A stretch of DNA of 64,000 bases from Oerskovia merdavium (GTDB taxonomy: Bacteria > Actinomycetota > Actinomycetes > Actinomycetales > Cellulomonadaceae). Positions 42,406 through 51,076 of this stretch are shown here, in pieces. The stretch is taken from contig NZ_JACSQF010000018.1 in the NCBI RefSeq assembly GCF_014836755.1, positions 26,547 to 90,546 on the forward strand. The letters are read 5' to 3'. The position numbers were made by a program, and so were the translations under genes. The notes beneath the pieces were generated by a model. The model was not told where the DNA came from and made no database searches. It saw nothing but the letters and a program-made list of their open reading frames with translations. Position 1 is the stretch's first letter. Every line of letters begins with the position of its first letter.

Positions 42406-42462
42406 TGAGTGCGGAGTTCTTGTGCGACACGCCGGGCGTTTCGCGCAAGAACTCCGCACTCA
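42406..42462. repeat. palindromic element E (GTGCGGAG family), terminator of polyamine operon
   Basis: 17-bp perfect arms TGAGTGCGGAGTTCTTG and complement, then GCG pairing across a short internal loop. The loop GCGACACGCCGGGCG is almost identical to element C. It lies about 50 bases past the speE stop codon on the minus strand. Confidence 0.88.
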
Positions 42463-42510
42463 ACGGCGGGTGGCAGGGGCGGGCGGCAGCGGCAGACGGC
42501 CGGCGGCGGT

Positions 42511-44253
42511 TCAGTACCGCCAGCGCGACATGTCCTGCTGGTACGTCCGGTAGATCAGGGGCGAGAGCAACGTCGAGGGCTTCATCTCGACCTCGGGTCC
42601 CGGGTGGTCGCCCGCGAGCGTCGCGGTGGCCCGCAGCGAGTCGAGCGTGTGGAAGCGCAGCCCCTCCGGGAGGGGCGTGGCGCCGAAGAGGCGCGCTCCG
42701 CCGTCGGGCCCCAGAGACCCGGCAGCCTCACCCTGCCCCGGCGCGGCCGGGAGCGACAGGACGAACCCCCACTCCCCGAACGACGGCACGTTGACCGACA
42801 GCGGCACCACGGTCCGTCCCGGCGAGCCCGCGCGGACGGTCGCCGCGACCTGCCAGTAGGCGTTCGGCGTGAAGTACGACGACGTCGCCTGGGTCGCGTA
42901 CACACCCCCGGGCCGCAGGTGGTTCGCGACCATGGCGTAGAACTCGGTCGAGTAGAGCTTGGCGATGCGCTCGTTCGACGGGTCGACCAGGTCGATCAGG
43001 ACCGCGTCGAACGTCTGGTCGGTGGTGTCCATGAACCGGAACCCGTCGCCGTTGACGACCGTGACGCGCGGGTCGTCGAACGAGTGCTCGTTGAGCTCGC
43101 TCACCAGCCGGTCGGTCCGGGCGAGCTCGGTCACGGCGGGGTCGAGGTCCACGACCGTGACCTCCTGGACGCTCGGGTAGCGCAGGACCTCGCGCGCGAG
43201 CAGCCCGTCCCCTCCCCCGAGGATCGCCACGGACGCGGGCGCTGCGACCGACGTGAGCGCCGCGTGCGCGAGCGTCTCGTGGTACCTCGCCTCGTCGACC
43301 GACGAGAACTGGAGCTGGTCGCTCAGGTAGAGCCGGACGTCGTCGCCGAACGACGTCAGGACGAGCTTCTGGTAGGACGTCGACTCGTAGTGGACCACCG
43401 GGTCCTGGTAGAGCCGCGTGTTGATCGCGCCCTCGATCACGCTCGACGCCGCGAAGCACACCACGAGGAACACCACCGTGACCCAGCTGAACCAGGTCCA
43501 GCGCGTGCGCCGCCCCATGCGCCGCAGCATGAACACCGCGACCAGCACGTTGAGCAGCGCGACCGCGTACGCCGTCCGCATGAGACCCAGGTACGGGAGC
43601 ATGACGAACGGGAAGAGCAGCGACGCGGCGAGCGCGCCGAAGTAGTCGACCGCGAGCACCTTCGACAGCAGCCCGACCGACTCGTCGCGCCCGTGCTCCT
43701 TGAGCAGCGCGACGAGCAGCGGGATCTCGACGCCGATCCCCACACCGATCGCGAGCGAGAGCAGCACGAAGACCAGCCAGTACACCTGGGTCAGGCTGAA
43801 CGCGGCGTAGAGGATCAGGACCGAGCTGCCGCCCAGCAGGGCGAGCGCGACCTCGTTGCGCACGAAGTTCAGGCCGGGGTTCGTGGCCAGGCGCGTCGCG
43901 AGGAGCGAGCCGATCCCCATGCCGAACAGCGTCAGGCCCGTCGCGACCGAGAACGCGACGACCGAGTCGCCGAACAGGTAGGACGCGGCCGTGCCGAGGA
44001 TCAGCTCGTAGATGATCCCGCCGACCGCGACGAGCAGCGCCGCCGCGAACACGGTCGGCTTGTCCATGCTGCGGCCCGACGGCGGCGCGTCGCCCGGGAG
44101 CGGGGCGGCGCCCGGGAGCGGGGCGGCGCCCGGGAGCGGGGCGGCGCCCGGGAGCGGCTCGCCCGGGAGCGGGGCGGCGCCCGTGGGCGGCTCGCCCGAG
44201 GGCGGCTCGCCCCCGGGGAGCGGCGCGGTCTCCGTCTGCGTCTCGCCGGCCAC
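42511..44253 (-). CDS. membrane-bound spermidine synthase-like aminopropyltransferase
   Basis: A 580-residue fusion. A Pro/Gly-rich tail of about 60 residues built from repeats of GAAPLP is followed by seven or so membrane helices (65-270). The aminopropyltransferase domain then has the SAM-binding VAILGGGDGLLAREVLR and VTVVDLDPAVTELA, with LSDQLQFSSVDEARYHETL as the polyamine-site signature. It would transfer aminopropyl groups from decarboxylated SAM at the membrane. It ends the operon with AdoMet decarboxylase, DUF4178 and DUF350 proteins. Confidence 0.92.
   Translation of the reverse strand: MAGETQTETAPLPGGEPPSGEPPTGAAPLPGEPLPGAAPLPGAAPLPGAAPLPGDAPPSGRSMDKPTVFAAALLVAVGGIIYELILGTAASYLFGDSVVAFSVATGLTLFGMGIGSLLATRLATNPGLNFVRNEVALALLGGSSVLILYAAFSLTQVYWLVFVLLSLAIGVGIGVEIPLLVALLKEHGRDESVGLLSKVLAVDYFGALAASLLFPFVMLPYLGLMRTAYAVALLNVLVAVFMLRRMGRRTRWTWFSWVTVVFLVVCFAASSVIEGAINTRLYQDPVVHYESTSYQKLVLTSFGDDVRLYLSDQLQFSSVDEARYHETLAHAALTSVAAPASVAILGGGDGLLAREVLRYPSVQEVTVVDLDPAVTELARTDRLVSELNEHSFDDPRVTVVNGDGFRFMDTTDQTFDAVLIDLVDPSNERIAKLYSTEFYAMVANHLRPGGVYATQATSSYFTPNAYWQVAATVRAGSPGRTVVPLSVNVPSFGEWGFVLSLPAAPGQGEAAGSLGPDGGARLFGATPLPEGLRFHTLDSLRATATLAGDHPGPEVEMKPSTLLSPLIYRTYQQDMSRWRY
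44091..44178. repeat. 18-bp in-frame tandem repeats in speE
   Basis: Three identical copies of CGCCCGGGAGCGGGGCGG at 44091-44144, then diverged copies. Each adds six residues to the Pro-rich N-terminal tail. Copy number is likely variable between strains. Confidence 0.85.
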
Positions 44254-44255
44254 GG

Positions 44256-44480
44256 TCAGGAGAGGATCGTCCCCGCGATGATGATCCCGATGGCGATGGC
44301 CAGCCCGGCGATCATGATCCCGAAGGCCGTGTTGTGCTCGTCGACGAGCTCGCGGTGCAGGTTGAGCTTGAACAGGTAGTTGACGATCACGATCGTCACG
44401 ACGAGCAGGACGATGCCCAGGACCGAGTAGACGATCGTGGACAGGAAGGCGTCGAGGCGCAGCTGGTCGAGGATGCTCAT
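44256..44480 (-). CDS. DUF350 small membrane protein
   Basis: A 74-residue protein with two membrane helices: STIVYSVLGIVLLVVTIVIV and FGIMIAGLAIAIGIIIAGTI, the DUF350 pattern with a conserved Asn-Ala/Gly-containing second helix (HNTAFG). Homologues recur beside polyamine and membrane-stress genes. GGAGC ribosome-binding site. The stop is 2 bases before the speE start. Confidence 0.88.
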   Translation of the reverse strand: MSILDQLRLDAFLSTIVYSVLGIVLLVVTIVIVNYLFKLNLHRELVDEHNTAFGIMIAGLAIAIGIIIAGTILS

Positions 44481-44574
44481 GGTTGCTCCAGGTGGGTCGG
44501 CGGGTCGGTGAGGACGGGTCGTGCTGAAGGTCTGGGGACCGGCGTGCCAGGCGCCGGACGGCGTGCTGGCCCGG

Positions 44575-45312
44575 CTACTTGCCGAGGCCGCCGCCACCGC
44601 CGCCGTAGACCGAGCGGCGGTAGCAGGTCTGGTCGTCGTCCTGGGAGACGACCTGGTCCGACGGCGCGGCCTGCTCGACGGTCCGCGGCGTGCAGTAGGT
44701 GTCGTCGCGCGGGCCGCACGAGCTGAACAGCATCGTCGCGAGGACCCCGATCGCGAGGAACGCACCGACGGCCTTGACCGACACGTTCCGCGGCGCGATC
44801 CGCTTGCCGAAGTGGGCCTTCTGCCCCGCGACGTCCAGGACGGTGCCGTGGTAGAGGTCGATGACGCGGTCGTCGAACTTCTCGAGCGAGAGCACCATGT
44901 CGTTCGTGCGCAGCTCGGCGTAGGCGACGGGCTGCCCGACCGTCAGGTCGTAGGTGAACGAGCCGTCGAGCGACCGGATGGTCCCGACCCCCGCCTCCGT
45001 GACCGTGGTCCGGTAGGTCCGGCCGCTGAGCGTGACGTCGACGACCTGCCCCTTGCGCATCCGGGCGGGGTCGAGGCGCTCGGTGCTCTCGGCCGGGCGG
45101 TAGAGGGTCACGGCCTTGGTGTAGTGGTCGTACTCGACCCAGAAGTCGAGGTTCTCGTACCCGAGGACCTCCCACTCCTCCCAGTAGTACGTGATGCCGT
45201 CGCTGGGGTCCTGCTCGCCGTAGACGACGACACCCTGTGGCAGCGAGCGCCACGGCGGTGCACCGATCAGGTGCTTGCCGAGCGTCATGCGCGCCTTGGG
45301 TCGGGGCGCCAT
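44575..45312 (-). CDS. DUF4178 domain protein
   Basis: A 245-residue protein. An N-terminal DUF4178-like beta-rich domain (QGVVVYGEQDPSDGITYYWE through WEVLGYENLDFWVEYDHYTK) is followed by a second copy-like beta region, one membrane helix near 180-195 (VGAFLAIGVLATMLF) and a Cys-containing C-terminal tail ending in Gly repeats. It binds an unknown ligand. The start overlaps the AdoMet decarboxylase stop by one base, indicating coupled translation. Confidence 0.82.
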   Translation of the reverse strand: MAPRPKARMTLGKHLIGAPPWRSLPQGVVVYGEQDPSDGITYYWEEWEVLGYENLDFWVEYDHYTKAVTLYRPAESTERLDPARMRKGQVVDVTLSGRTYRTTVTEAGVGTIRSLDGSFTYDLTVGQPVAYAELRTNDMVLSLEKFDDRVIDLYHGTVLDVAGQKAHFGKRIAPRNVSVKAVGAFLAIGVLATMLFSSCGPRDDTYCTPRTVEQAAPSDQVVSQDDDQTCYRRSVYGGGGGGLGK

Positions 45313-45668
45313 CAGAGGAGTGTCCGGACGGTCACGCCCGCGGCGGAGAAGGTCTCGCGCAGCAGGCTGCGCGTGTCCTCCTCGAAGGTGCCCGACGACG
45401 GAGCACGGCACGTCGTGAGGGTCAGGTAGGCGGTCCCCTCCTCGGGCCACGTGTGGACCGCGAGGTGGGACTCGGCCAGGAGCGTCGCCATGCTGAACCC
45501 CTGGGGGGCGAACCGGTGCGAGGTCTCACCGAGCGGGGTGAGCCCCGCATGGTCGACGACCCGGGAGATGCAGGTGCGGACGGTCGTCTCGTCGTCCAGG
45601 AGCGCGGGGTCGCCTCCGGAGACGTCGAAGACGTAGACGAGGTTGCGGTTGACCTGATCGGTCGGCAC
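45312..45668 (-). CDS. speD: S-adenosylmethionine decarboxylase proenzyme, small bacterial type
   Basis: A 118-residue pyruvoyl enzyme precursor of the prokaryotic class 1B (SpeH) type. Self-cleavage occurs before S67 in AESHLAVHTWPE, producing the pyruvoyl group; the downstream LTTCRA cysteine is the usual proton donor. The product, decarboxylated SAM, is the aminopropyl donor for the speE-like enzyme in the same operon. The ATG follows CAGGGAGATC. Confidence 0.95.
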   Translation of the reverse strand: MPTDQVNRNLVYVFDVSGGDPALLDDETTVRTCISRVVDHAGLTPLGETSHRFAPQGFSMATLLAESHLAVHTWPEEGTAYLTLTTCRAPSSGTFEEDTRSLLRETFSAAGVTVRTLL

Positions 45669-45946
45669 GTGATCTCCCTGGGCTGGCTGGCCGGGTCACG
45701 CTAGCGGACGCCCGACCTTCCCGGAAAATGCGGACGCCTCCTGGGACGCGAGTTCACCCGAGCGTTCGCCGAGCACGCTCGATCGTTCCGGCCTAGCGTG
45801 TGTGACCGGGGCCACGGCGCAGATGCTGAGGGCCCTCTGCACGTCTGCTCCAGCAGTACCTCGACGTACCGCACGACTCGACCACCCGGTCCGGTGCTTG
45901 GCGCCGCCTGCCGTCCCCCGGACCAGCGACGACACGGAGGCGACAT
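45669..45946. other. divergent intergenic region between speD and sulfatase
   Basis: It contains the speD promoter region and the putative sulfatase promoter described at 45759-45799. No further gene is seen. Confidence 0.5.
45759..45799 (+). promoter_or_regulatory. candidate operator and -10 of the sulfatase operon
   Basis: Perfect 7-bp inverted repeat CGAGCGT/ACGCTCG with a 9-base spacer (45759-45781), followed by a TAGCGT -10 candidate at 45794-45799. This would give a 5' leader of about 140 bases. Confidence 0.4.
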
Positions 45947-48289
45947 ACGAAGAAGCCGTTCAGCGGGGAGATCAACCTGGACGTCCGGGACTCGACCCCG
46001 GACTGGGAAGCGTTCCTCCCGCCCAAGGCACCGGCGGGGGCGCCCAACGTGCTCGTCGTGCTCTACGACGACACGGGCATGGCGTCGTGGTCGCCCTACG
46101 GCGGCCGGATCAGCATGCCGACCATGGACCGCCTCGCCCGCGACGGCCTGACGTACTCGCAGTGGCACACGACGGCGCTGTGCTCACCGACGCGCTCGAC
46201 GTTCCTGACCGGCCGCAACCACCACCTCAACGGCTTCGCGACGATCTCGGAGTCCTCCACGGGGTTCCCGGGGTACAACTCCCACATCCCCCCGTCGAAC
46301 GCGACCATGGCGCACGTCCTGCGGGACGCCGGCTGGTCGACCTTCTGGGTCGGCAAGAACCACAACGTGCCGATCGACGAGTGGACCGCGGGAGCCTCGA
46401 AGAAGAACTGGCCCCTGGCCCAGGGGTACGACCGCTTCTACGGCTTCATCGGCGGTGAGACCAACAACTGGTACCCGTCGCTCGCCGAGGACAACCACTA
46501 CATCGACCAGCCGTACCTGCCCGAGGACGGCTACCACCTGTCGAAGGACCTGGCGGACCAGGCCCTCAAGATGATCCGGGACGTCAAGCAGACCGAGCCT
46601 GACAAGCCCTGGTACATGTGGTTCTGTCCTGGTGCGAACCACGCCCCGCACCACGCGCCGCAGGAGTACATCGACAAGTGCAAGGGGAAGTTCGACGACG
46701 GGTACGAGGCCTACCGCGAGTGGGTCCTGCCGCGCATGATCGAGCGGGGCATCCTGCCCGAGGGCACGGCGCTCACCGAGCTCAACCCCATGCCCGACGG
46801 AACGTTCTCCCCCACGGACGAGGTACGGCCCTGGGCGTCGCTGAACGACGAGGAGAAGCACATGTTCTCCCGGATGGCCGAGGTGTTCGCCGGGTTCAGC
46901 GAGTACACCGACGCACAGGTCGGTCGCGTGGTCGGCTACCTCGAGGAGTCCGGTCAGCTCGAGAACACGATCATCGTGTACTGCGCCGACAACGGCGCCT
47001 CCGGGGAGGGCAGCCCGAACGGCTCGGTCAACGAGGGCAAGATCTTCGGCGGCTACCCCGACGACGAGGCGCAGAACCTCACCATGGTCGACAAGCTCGG
47101 CACCCCCGACACGTACAACCACTACCCGACCGGGTGGGCGGCCGCGTTCTCGACGCCGTACAAGATGTTCAAGCGCTACACCTACCAGGGCGGGGTCGCC
47201 GACCCCCTGGTCATCCACTGGCCTGCGGGCATCGCGGCCAAGGGCGAGGTCCGCCACCAGTACCACCACTCGACCGACATCGTGCCCACGATCCTCGAGG
47301 CCTGCGGCGTCGAGTTCCCCAGCACGTACAACGGTGTCGAGCAGACCCCGCTCTCCGGCGTCTCCATGGTGCCGTCCTTCGGCGCCGCCCCCGACGCACC
47401 GACGAACAAGCAGACGCAGTACTACGAGATGTTCGGCCAGCGAGGGATCTGGCACGAGGGCTGGAAGGCCGTCACGGTGCACGGTCCGGTGAGCGGCAAG
47501 GGGCACTTCGACGACGACGTGTGGGAGCTCTACCACACCGAGGTCGACCGTTCGGAGTCGCAGGACCTGGCGGCGCAGCACCCGGAGAAGCTCGAGGAGC
47601 TCAAGGCGTTGTGGCTCGAGGAGGCCAAGAAGAACGACGTCCTGCCCCTCAACGACCTGCAGATCATCGGCAACCCCAAGGACTTCGAGACCTTCGTGGC
47701 CATGGAGTTCCACCAGCCCGCTCCGCCGAGCGGTCGGTTCGTCTACTACCCGGGCACGTCCGAGGTGCCCGAGCGCTCTGCGGCCAACACGCACGGCGTC
47801 TCGTACAAGATCGCGGCCGAGGTCGAGCTCACGCCCGACTCGCAGGGAGTGATCTTCGCCCACGGGTCGCGATTCGGCGGGCACGCGCTCGTCATCAAGG
47901 ACGGCCAGGTGCACTACGTGTACAACTTCCTGGGCATCCCGCCCGAGGACCGCGTCTCGGCGCCTGTGCCGACCTCGGGCAAGCACATCATCGGCGTCGA
48001 GTTCATCAAGGAGGGCATGGGCGAGAACCGCGAGGGCGTGGGCCCGGTCAAGCTCTACATCGACGACCAGCAGGTCGGGGAGAAGCGCATCCGGACGATC
48101 CTGGGGCACTTCTCGCTCTGCGGCGAGGGCCTGACGATCGGGCGCGACAGCGCGGACCCCGTCTCGTCGTTGTACGGCTACGGCTTCGACTTCACGGGCG
48201 GCGAGATCGCTCAGGTCGTCTTCGACATCGCCGACGACGCCTACCTCGACCTCGAGGCGCACCTGGCAGCCGCGATGTCGCGCGACTGA
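45947..48289 (+). CDS. arylsulfatase, start codon damaged or non-canonical
   Basis: A type I sulfatase of about 780 residues. The formylglycine motif CSPTRSTFLTGR is present, with C79 as the residue to be converted, plus NVLVVLYDDTGMASWSPYGG and DNGASGEGSPNG for metal binding. There is no signal peptide. The homologous N-terminus (KKPFSGEINLDVRD) is in frame upstream, but no ATG, GTG or TTG exists there. The best initiation site is ACG at 45947, 6 bases after GGAGG; one extra G would restore ATG-ACG-AAG. The first ordinary in-frame start, GTG 46049, would remove the first beta strand and conserved metal-site context. Confidence 0.85.
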   Translation, partial: TKKPFSGEINLDVRDSTPDWEAFLPPKAPAGAPNVLVVLYDDTGMASWSPYGGRISMPTMDRLARDGLTYSQWHTTALCSPTRSTFLTGRNHHLNGFATISESSTGFPGYNSHIPPSNATMAHVLRDAGWSTFWVGKNHNVPIDEWTAGASKKNWPLAQGYDRFYGFIGGETNNWYPSLAEDNHYIDQPYLPEDGYHLSKDLADQALKMIRDVKQTEPDKPWYMWFCPGANHAPHHAPQEYIDKCKGKFDDGYEAYREWVLPRMIERGILPEGTALTELNPMPDGTFSPTDEVRPWASLNDEEKHMFSRMAEVFAGFSEYTDAQVGRVVGYLEESGQLENTIIVYCADNGASGEGSPNGSVNEGKIFGGYPDDEAQNLTMVDKLGTPDTYNHYPTGWAAAFSTPYKMFKRYTYQGGVADPLVIHWPAGIAAKGEVRHQYHHSTDIVPTILEACGVEFPSTYNGVEQTPLSGVSMVPSFGAAPDAPTNKQTQYYEMFGQRGIWHEGWKAVTVHGPVSGKGHFDDDVWELYHTEVDRSESQDLAAQHPEKLEELKALWLEEAKKNDVLPLNDLQIIGNPKDFETFVAMEFHQPAPPSGRFVYYPGTSEVPERSAANTHGVSYKIAAEVELTPDSQGVIFAHGSRFGGHALVIKDGQVHYVYNFLGIPPEDRVSAPVPTSGKHIIGVEFIKEGMGENREGVGPVKLYIDDQQVGEKRIRTILGHFSLCGEGLTIGRDSADPVSSLYGYGFDFTGGEIAQVVFDIADDAYLDLEAHLAAAMSRD

Positions 48290-48299
48290 CCCCACCGTG

Positions 48300-48338
48300 C
48301 GCCCGGGGCGGTCGGCCTGATGCCGACCGCCCCGGGCG
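48300..48338 (+). terminator. 17-bp perfect hairpin after the sulfatase gene
   Basis: CGCCCGGGGCGGTCGGC pairs perfectly across a 5-nt loop. It lies 10 bases after the sulfatase stop, so the HAD and SulP genes are partly or wholly uncoupled from sulfatase transcription. Confidence 0.8.
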
Positions 48339-48369
48339 TCCCCGTACCCGGCCCGTGAGAGGACTTCCG

Positions 48370-49350
48370 ATGACTGCCCTTCCTTCCTGGCGTGACACCC
48401 CCGCTCGGGCCGCGATCCTCGACCTCGTCGACCGGGTCGCGAACGGCCCCGACGCGCTCCCCCCGGCCGAGCGCGTCGCGGTCTTCGACAACGACGGCAC
48501 CCTGTGGACGGAGAAGCCCGTGCCGGTCCAGCTGCACTTCCTCGTCGAGCAGTGGGCGCGCGCGGCGGCCTCCGACCCCGCGCTGGCCGAGCGCCAGCCC
48601 TACCGTGCAGCGGCGACCGGGGACCTGGCCTGGTTGGGCGGCGCGGTCGACAAGCACTACGCGGGAGACGACTCCGACCTCGGCGTGCTGATCGAGGCCG
48701 TCGTGGCCGCACAGGCCGGCCGCTCGGTCGGCACTTATGCGGACGCCGTCCGGGAGTTCCTCGACGAGGCGACGCACCCTGCCCTCGGCACGCCCTACCG
48801 GTACGCCACCTACCAGCCCATGCGCGAGCTCCTCGACCTCCTGCGCGACAACGGCTTCTCGACGTACATCACCTCGGGCGGGGACCGCGACTTCATGCGG
48901 CCGTTCACCGAGGACTTCTACGGCGTGGCCCCCGAGCAGGTCGTGGGGTCGAGCCTCGGGCTCACCTACGACGCCGAGAAGGGTGACGTGGTCTACTCCT
49001 TCCTGGACGACGGCCCGGAGAAGCCCGTGCGGATCTGGAGCAGGATCGGCCGACGGCCCGTGCTCGCCGTCGGCAACTCCGACGGGGACGTGCCCATGCT
49101 CGGGTACGCGTCCGCCCACCCGCTCGGCCTGGCCGTCCTGATCCACCACGACGACCCGGACCGCGGCGACCTTCCCTACGACAAGGGGGCCGAGCAGGCG
49201 CTCGCCCTCGCCGCCGACGAGGACTGGACCGTCGTGAGCGTGCGCGACGACTGGTCGCAGGTGTTCCCGGTGCCGCCGGTCGCCCCCCGGGTCGGCGCGA
49301 CGGGCGGTGCGCCGGTGGCAGTCCCGCACGGCGGGGTGGAGGCTCCGTGA
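48370..49350 (+). CDS. HAD family phosphatase/hydrolase
   Basis: A 326-residue haloacid dehalogenase-like protein. Motif I is VFDNDGTLW with nucleophile D40; motif II is TSGGDRDF; motif IV is AVGNSDGDVPML. The helical cap lies in between (about 55-160). The start follows GAGAGGACTTCC. Homologous HAD proteins are found beside arylsulfatases and SulP transporters. Its stop overlaps the sulP GTG start. Confidence 0.88.
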   Translation: MTALPSWRDTPARAAILDLVDRVANGPDALPPAERVAVFDNDGTLWTEKPVPVQLHFLVEQWARAAASDPALAERQPYRAAATGDLAWLGGAVDKHYAGDDSDLGVLIEAVVAAQAGRSVGTYADAVREFLDEATHPALGTPYRYATYQPMRELLDLLRDNGFSTYITSGGDRDFMRPFTEDFYGVAPEQVVGSSLGLTYDAEKGDVVYSFLDDGPEKPVRIWSRIGRRPVLAVGNSDGDVPMLGYASAHPLGLAVLIHHDDPDRGDLPYDKGAEQALALAADEDWTVVSVRDDWSQVFPVPPVAPRVGATGGAPVAVPHGGVEAP

Positions 49351-51076
49351 CGTCGGCGCCCGCAGCGCCACGGCCCCGGGCCACACGCTCGGCGACGCCC
49401 GGCGTCCAGCTCTTCCCCACGCTGCGCGGCTACCGCACCTCGTGGCTGCGCGCCGACGTCGTCGGCGGGCTCTCGGCCGGGGCCGTGGTCGTGCCGCAGG
49501 CCATGGCCTACGCGACCATCGCGGACCTGCCCGTGAGCTTCGGCCTGTACACGTGCATGGTCCCGCTCGTCGTGTACGCGCTGCTCGGCGGGTCGCGAGC
49601 CCTGAGCATGAGCACGACGTCGACGATCGCGACACTGTCGGCCTCGACGCTGCTCGCGGCAGGGGTCGCGGCCGGTGCCGAGGACCCGGCTCGCGCGGTG
49701 TCCACGCTCACGCTCCTCGTCGGCGCCCTGCTGCTGCTCACCCGGGTCCTGCGCCTCGGGTCGCTCGTCGAGAACATCTCGCAGGCCACGCTCGTGGGGA
49801 TCAAGACCGGAGTGGGCGCGACAGTCGCTGCGGCCCAGCTCCCGCACCTGCTCGGGGTGCCCGCCGACCCCGACGCGACCGGCTTCTTCCGTGTCGTGGG
49901 GTCCGCGCTCGGCCGGCTCGACCAGGCCGTGCCCGCGACGGTCGTGCTCTCGGTCGGGAGCATCGCGGTCCTCGTGCTGCTCGGCCGCCTCGCTCCGAGG
50001 GTGCCGGCGCCGCTGGTCGTGGTGGCCGCGGGCATCCTGCTCGTGGCCTTCGCGGGGCTCACGGACCACGGCGTCGCGGTCATCGAACCCGTCCCGCCGG
50101 GACTGCCGCTGCCCGTCCTGCCGGACCTGTCGCTCGTCGGCCCGATGCTCGCGGGGGCGAGCGCGATCGCGATCATGGCGTTCCTCGAGACCGTCGCGGT
50201 GGGCCGCGGGGTGCGCCGGCCCGACGAGCCGCAGATCTCGCCCGACCAGGAGCTCCTGGCCAACGGCGTCGCGGCGGTCGTCGGGGCGTTCTTCCGGGCC
50301 ATGCCGCCCGCGGGCGGGTTCTCGCAGACCGCGGTCAGCCTGCGCGCGGGGGCGCGCACCCAGGCCGCGGGGCTCGTGACCGCGGCCCTCGCCGTCCTGG
50401 TCGCGCTGTTCCTGGCCCCTGTGCTCGACGACCTGCCGCAGGCGACGCTCGGCGCGATGGTCGTCGTCGCGACCGTGAGCCTCATCAAGGTCGGGGACTT
50501 CGTGGTCCTGTGGCGGATCAACAGGGTCGAGTTCGCGGTCGCGGTGGTCACGACGGGGATCGGGCTCGTCGCGGGGCTGCTGCCCGCGGTCGGCGTCGGC
50601 GTCGGCCTCACGCTGCTGCTCGTGCTGCGCGAGCTCGACCGGCCGCGGGGGACGACTCCGAGGAGGACGCTGCCGTGGCCCGCGAGGTCGCGCGCGAGGC
50701 GGCGCTCGAGTCGGGCATCGCGCCGGGCGTCCTGGTCCTGCACCTCGACGCGGGGCTCTACACCGCGAACACCCGGCCCACGGTCGAGCGCGTTCTCGCC
50801 CTGGCCCGTGCCAGCAGCCCGACGCCGCGCGCCGTCGTGCTGGAGTCCGGCGCCCAGCGCGGCGTCACCTCGACCGTGCTCGACGGTCTCGGGGACCTCG
50901 ACCGGCAGCTCGCCGGGATCGGCTGCACGCTCCTGCTCGCACGGGTCCCCCGCGCGACGGCCGACCGCGCCATGGCTTCGCCCTGGTTCGCCGCGCTCGT
51001 GGCCGACGGGCGGCTCCTGCCGAGCGTCGACGCGGCGGTCGACGCGGTCCAGACCCTGCCGGCTACGCCCCGGTGA
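49347..51076 (+). pseudogene. SulP family sulfate transporter with frameshift before the STAS domain
   Basis: The membrane part (GTG 49347 to about 50640) is intact: GGLSAGAVVVPQAMAYATIA, LEGLSI-like core, FSQTAVSLRAGARTQAAG, ending VGLTLLLVLRELDRP. The STAS domain (GVLVLHLDAGLYTANTRPTV, then AVVLESGAQRGVTSTVLDGL) continues in the -1 frame from about 50642 to the stop at 51076. The switch falls at a run of five G (50647-50651). Read strictly, the first frame runs on through nonsense sequence. Either one base is missing or ribosomes slip back by one. Its GTG overlaps the HAD stop. Confidence 0.85.

Noticed and set aside
46049-48289. GTG at 46049 as the real sulfatase start
   Set aside because: It has no ribosome-binding site and would delete the conserved opening of the family that is in frame upstream.
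46184-48712. 842-codon frame antisense to the sulfatase
   Set aside because: Shadow frame; the sulfatase motifs on the plus strand are unmistakable.
50640-50660. Programmed -1 frameshift in sulP as a firm claim
   Set aside because: The G run allows slippage, but no conserved stimulatory structure is evident and two other genes in the window also lack one base, so it is left as one of three explanations.
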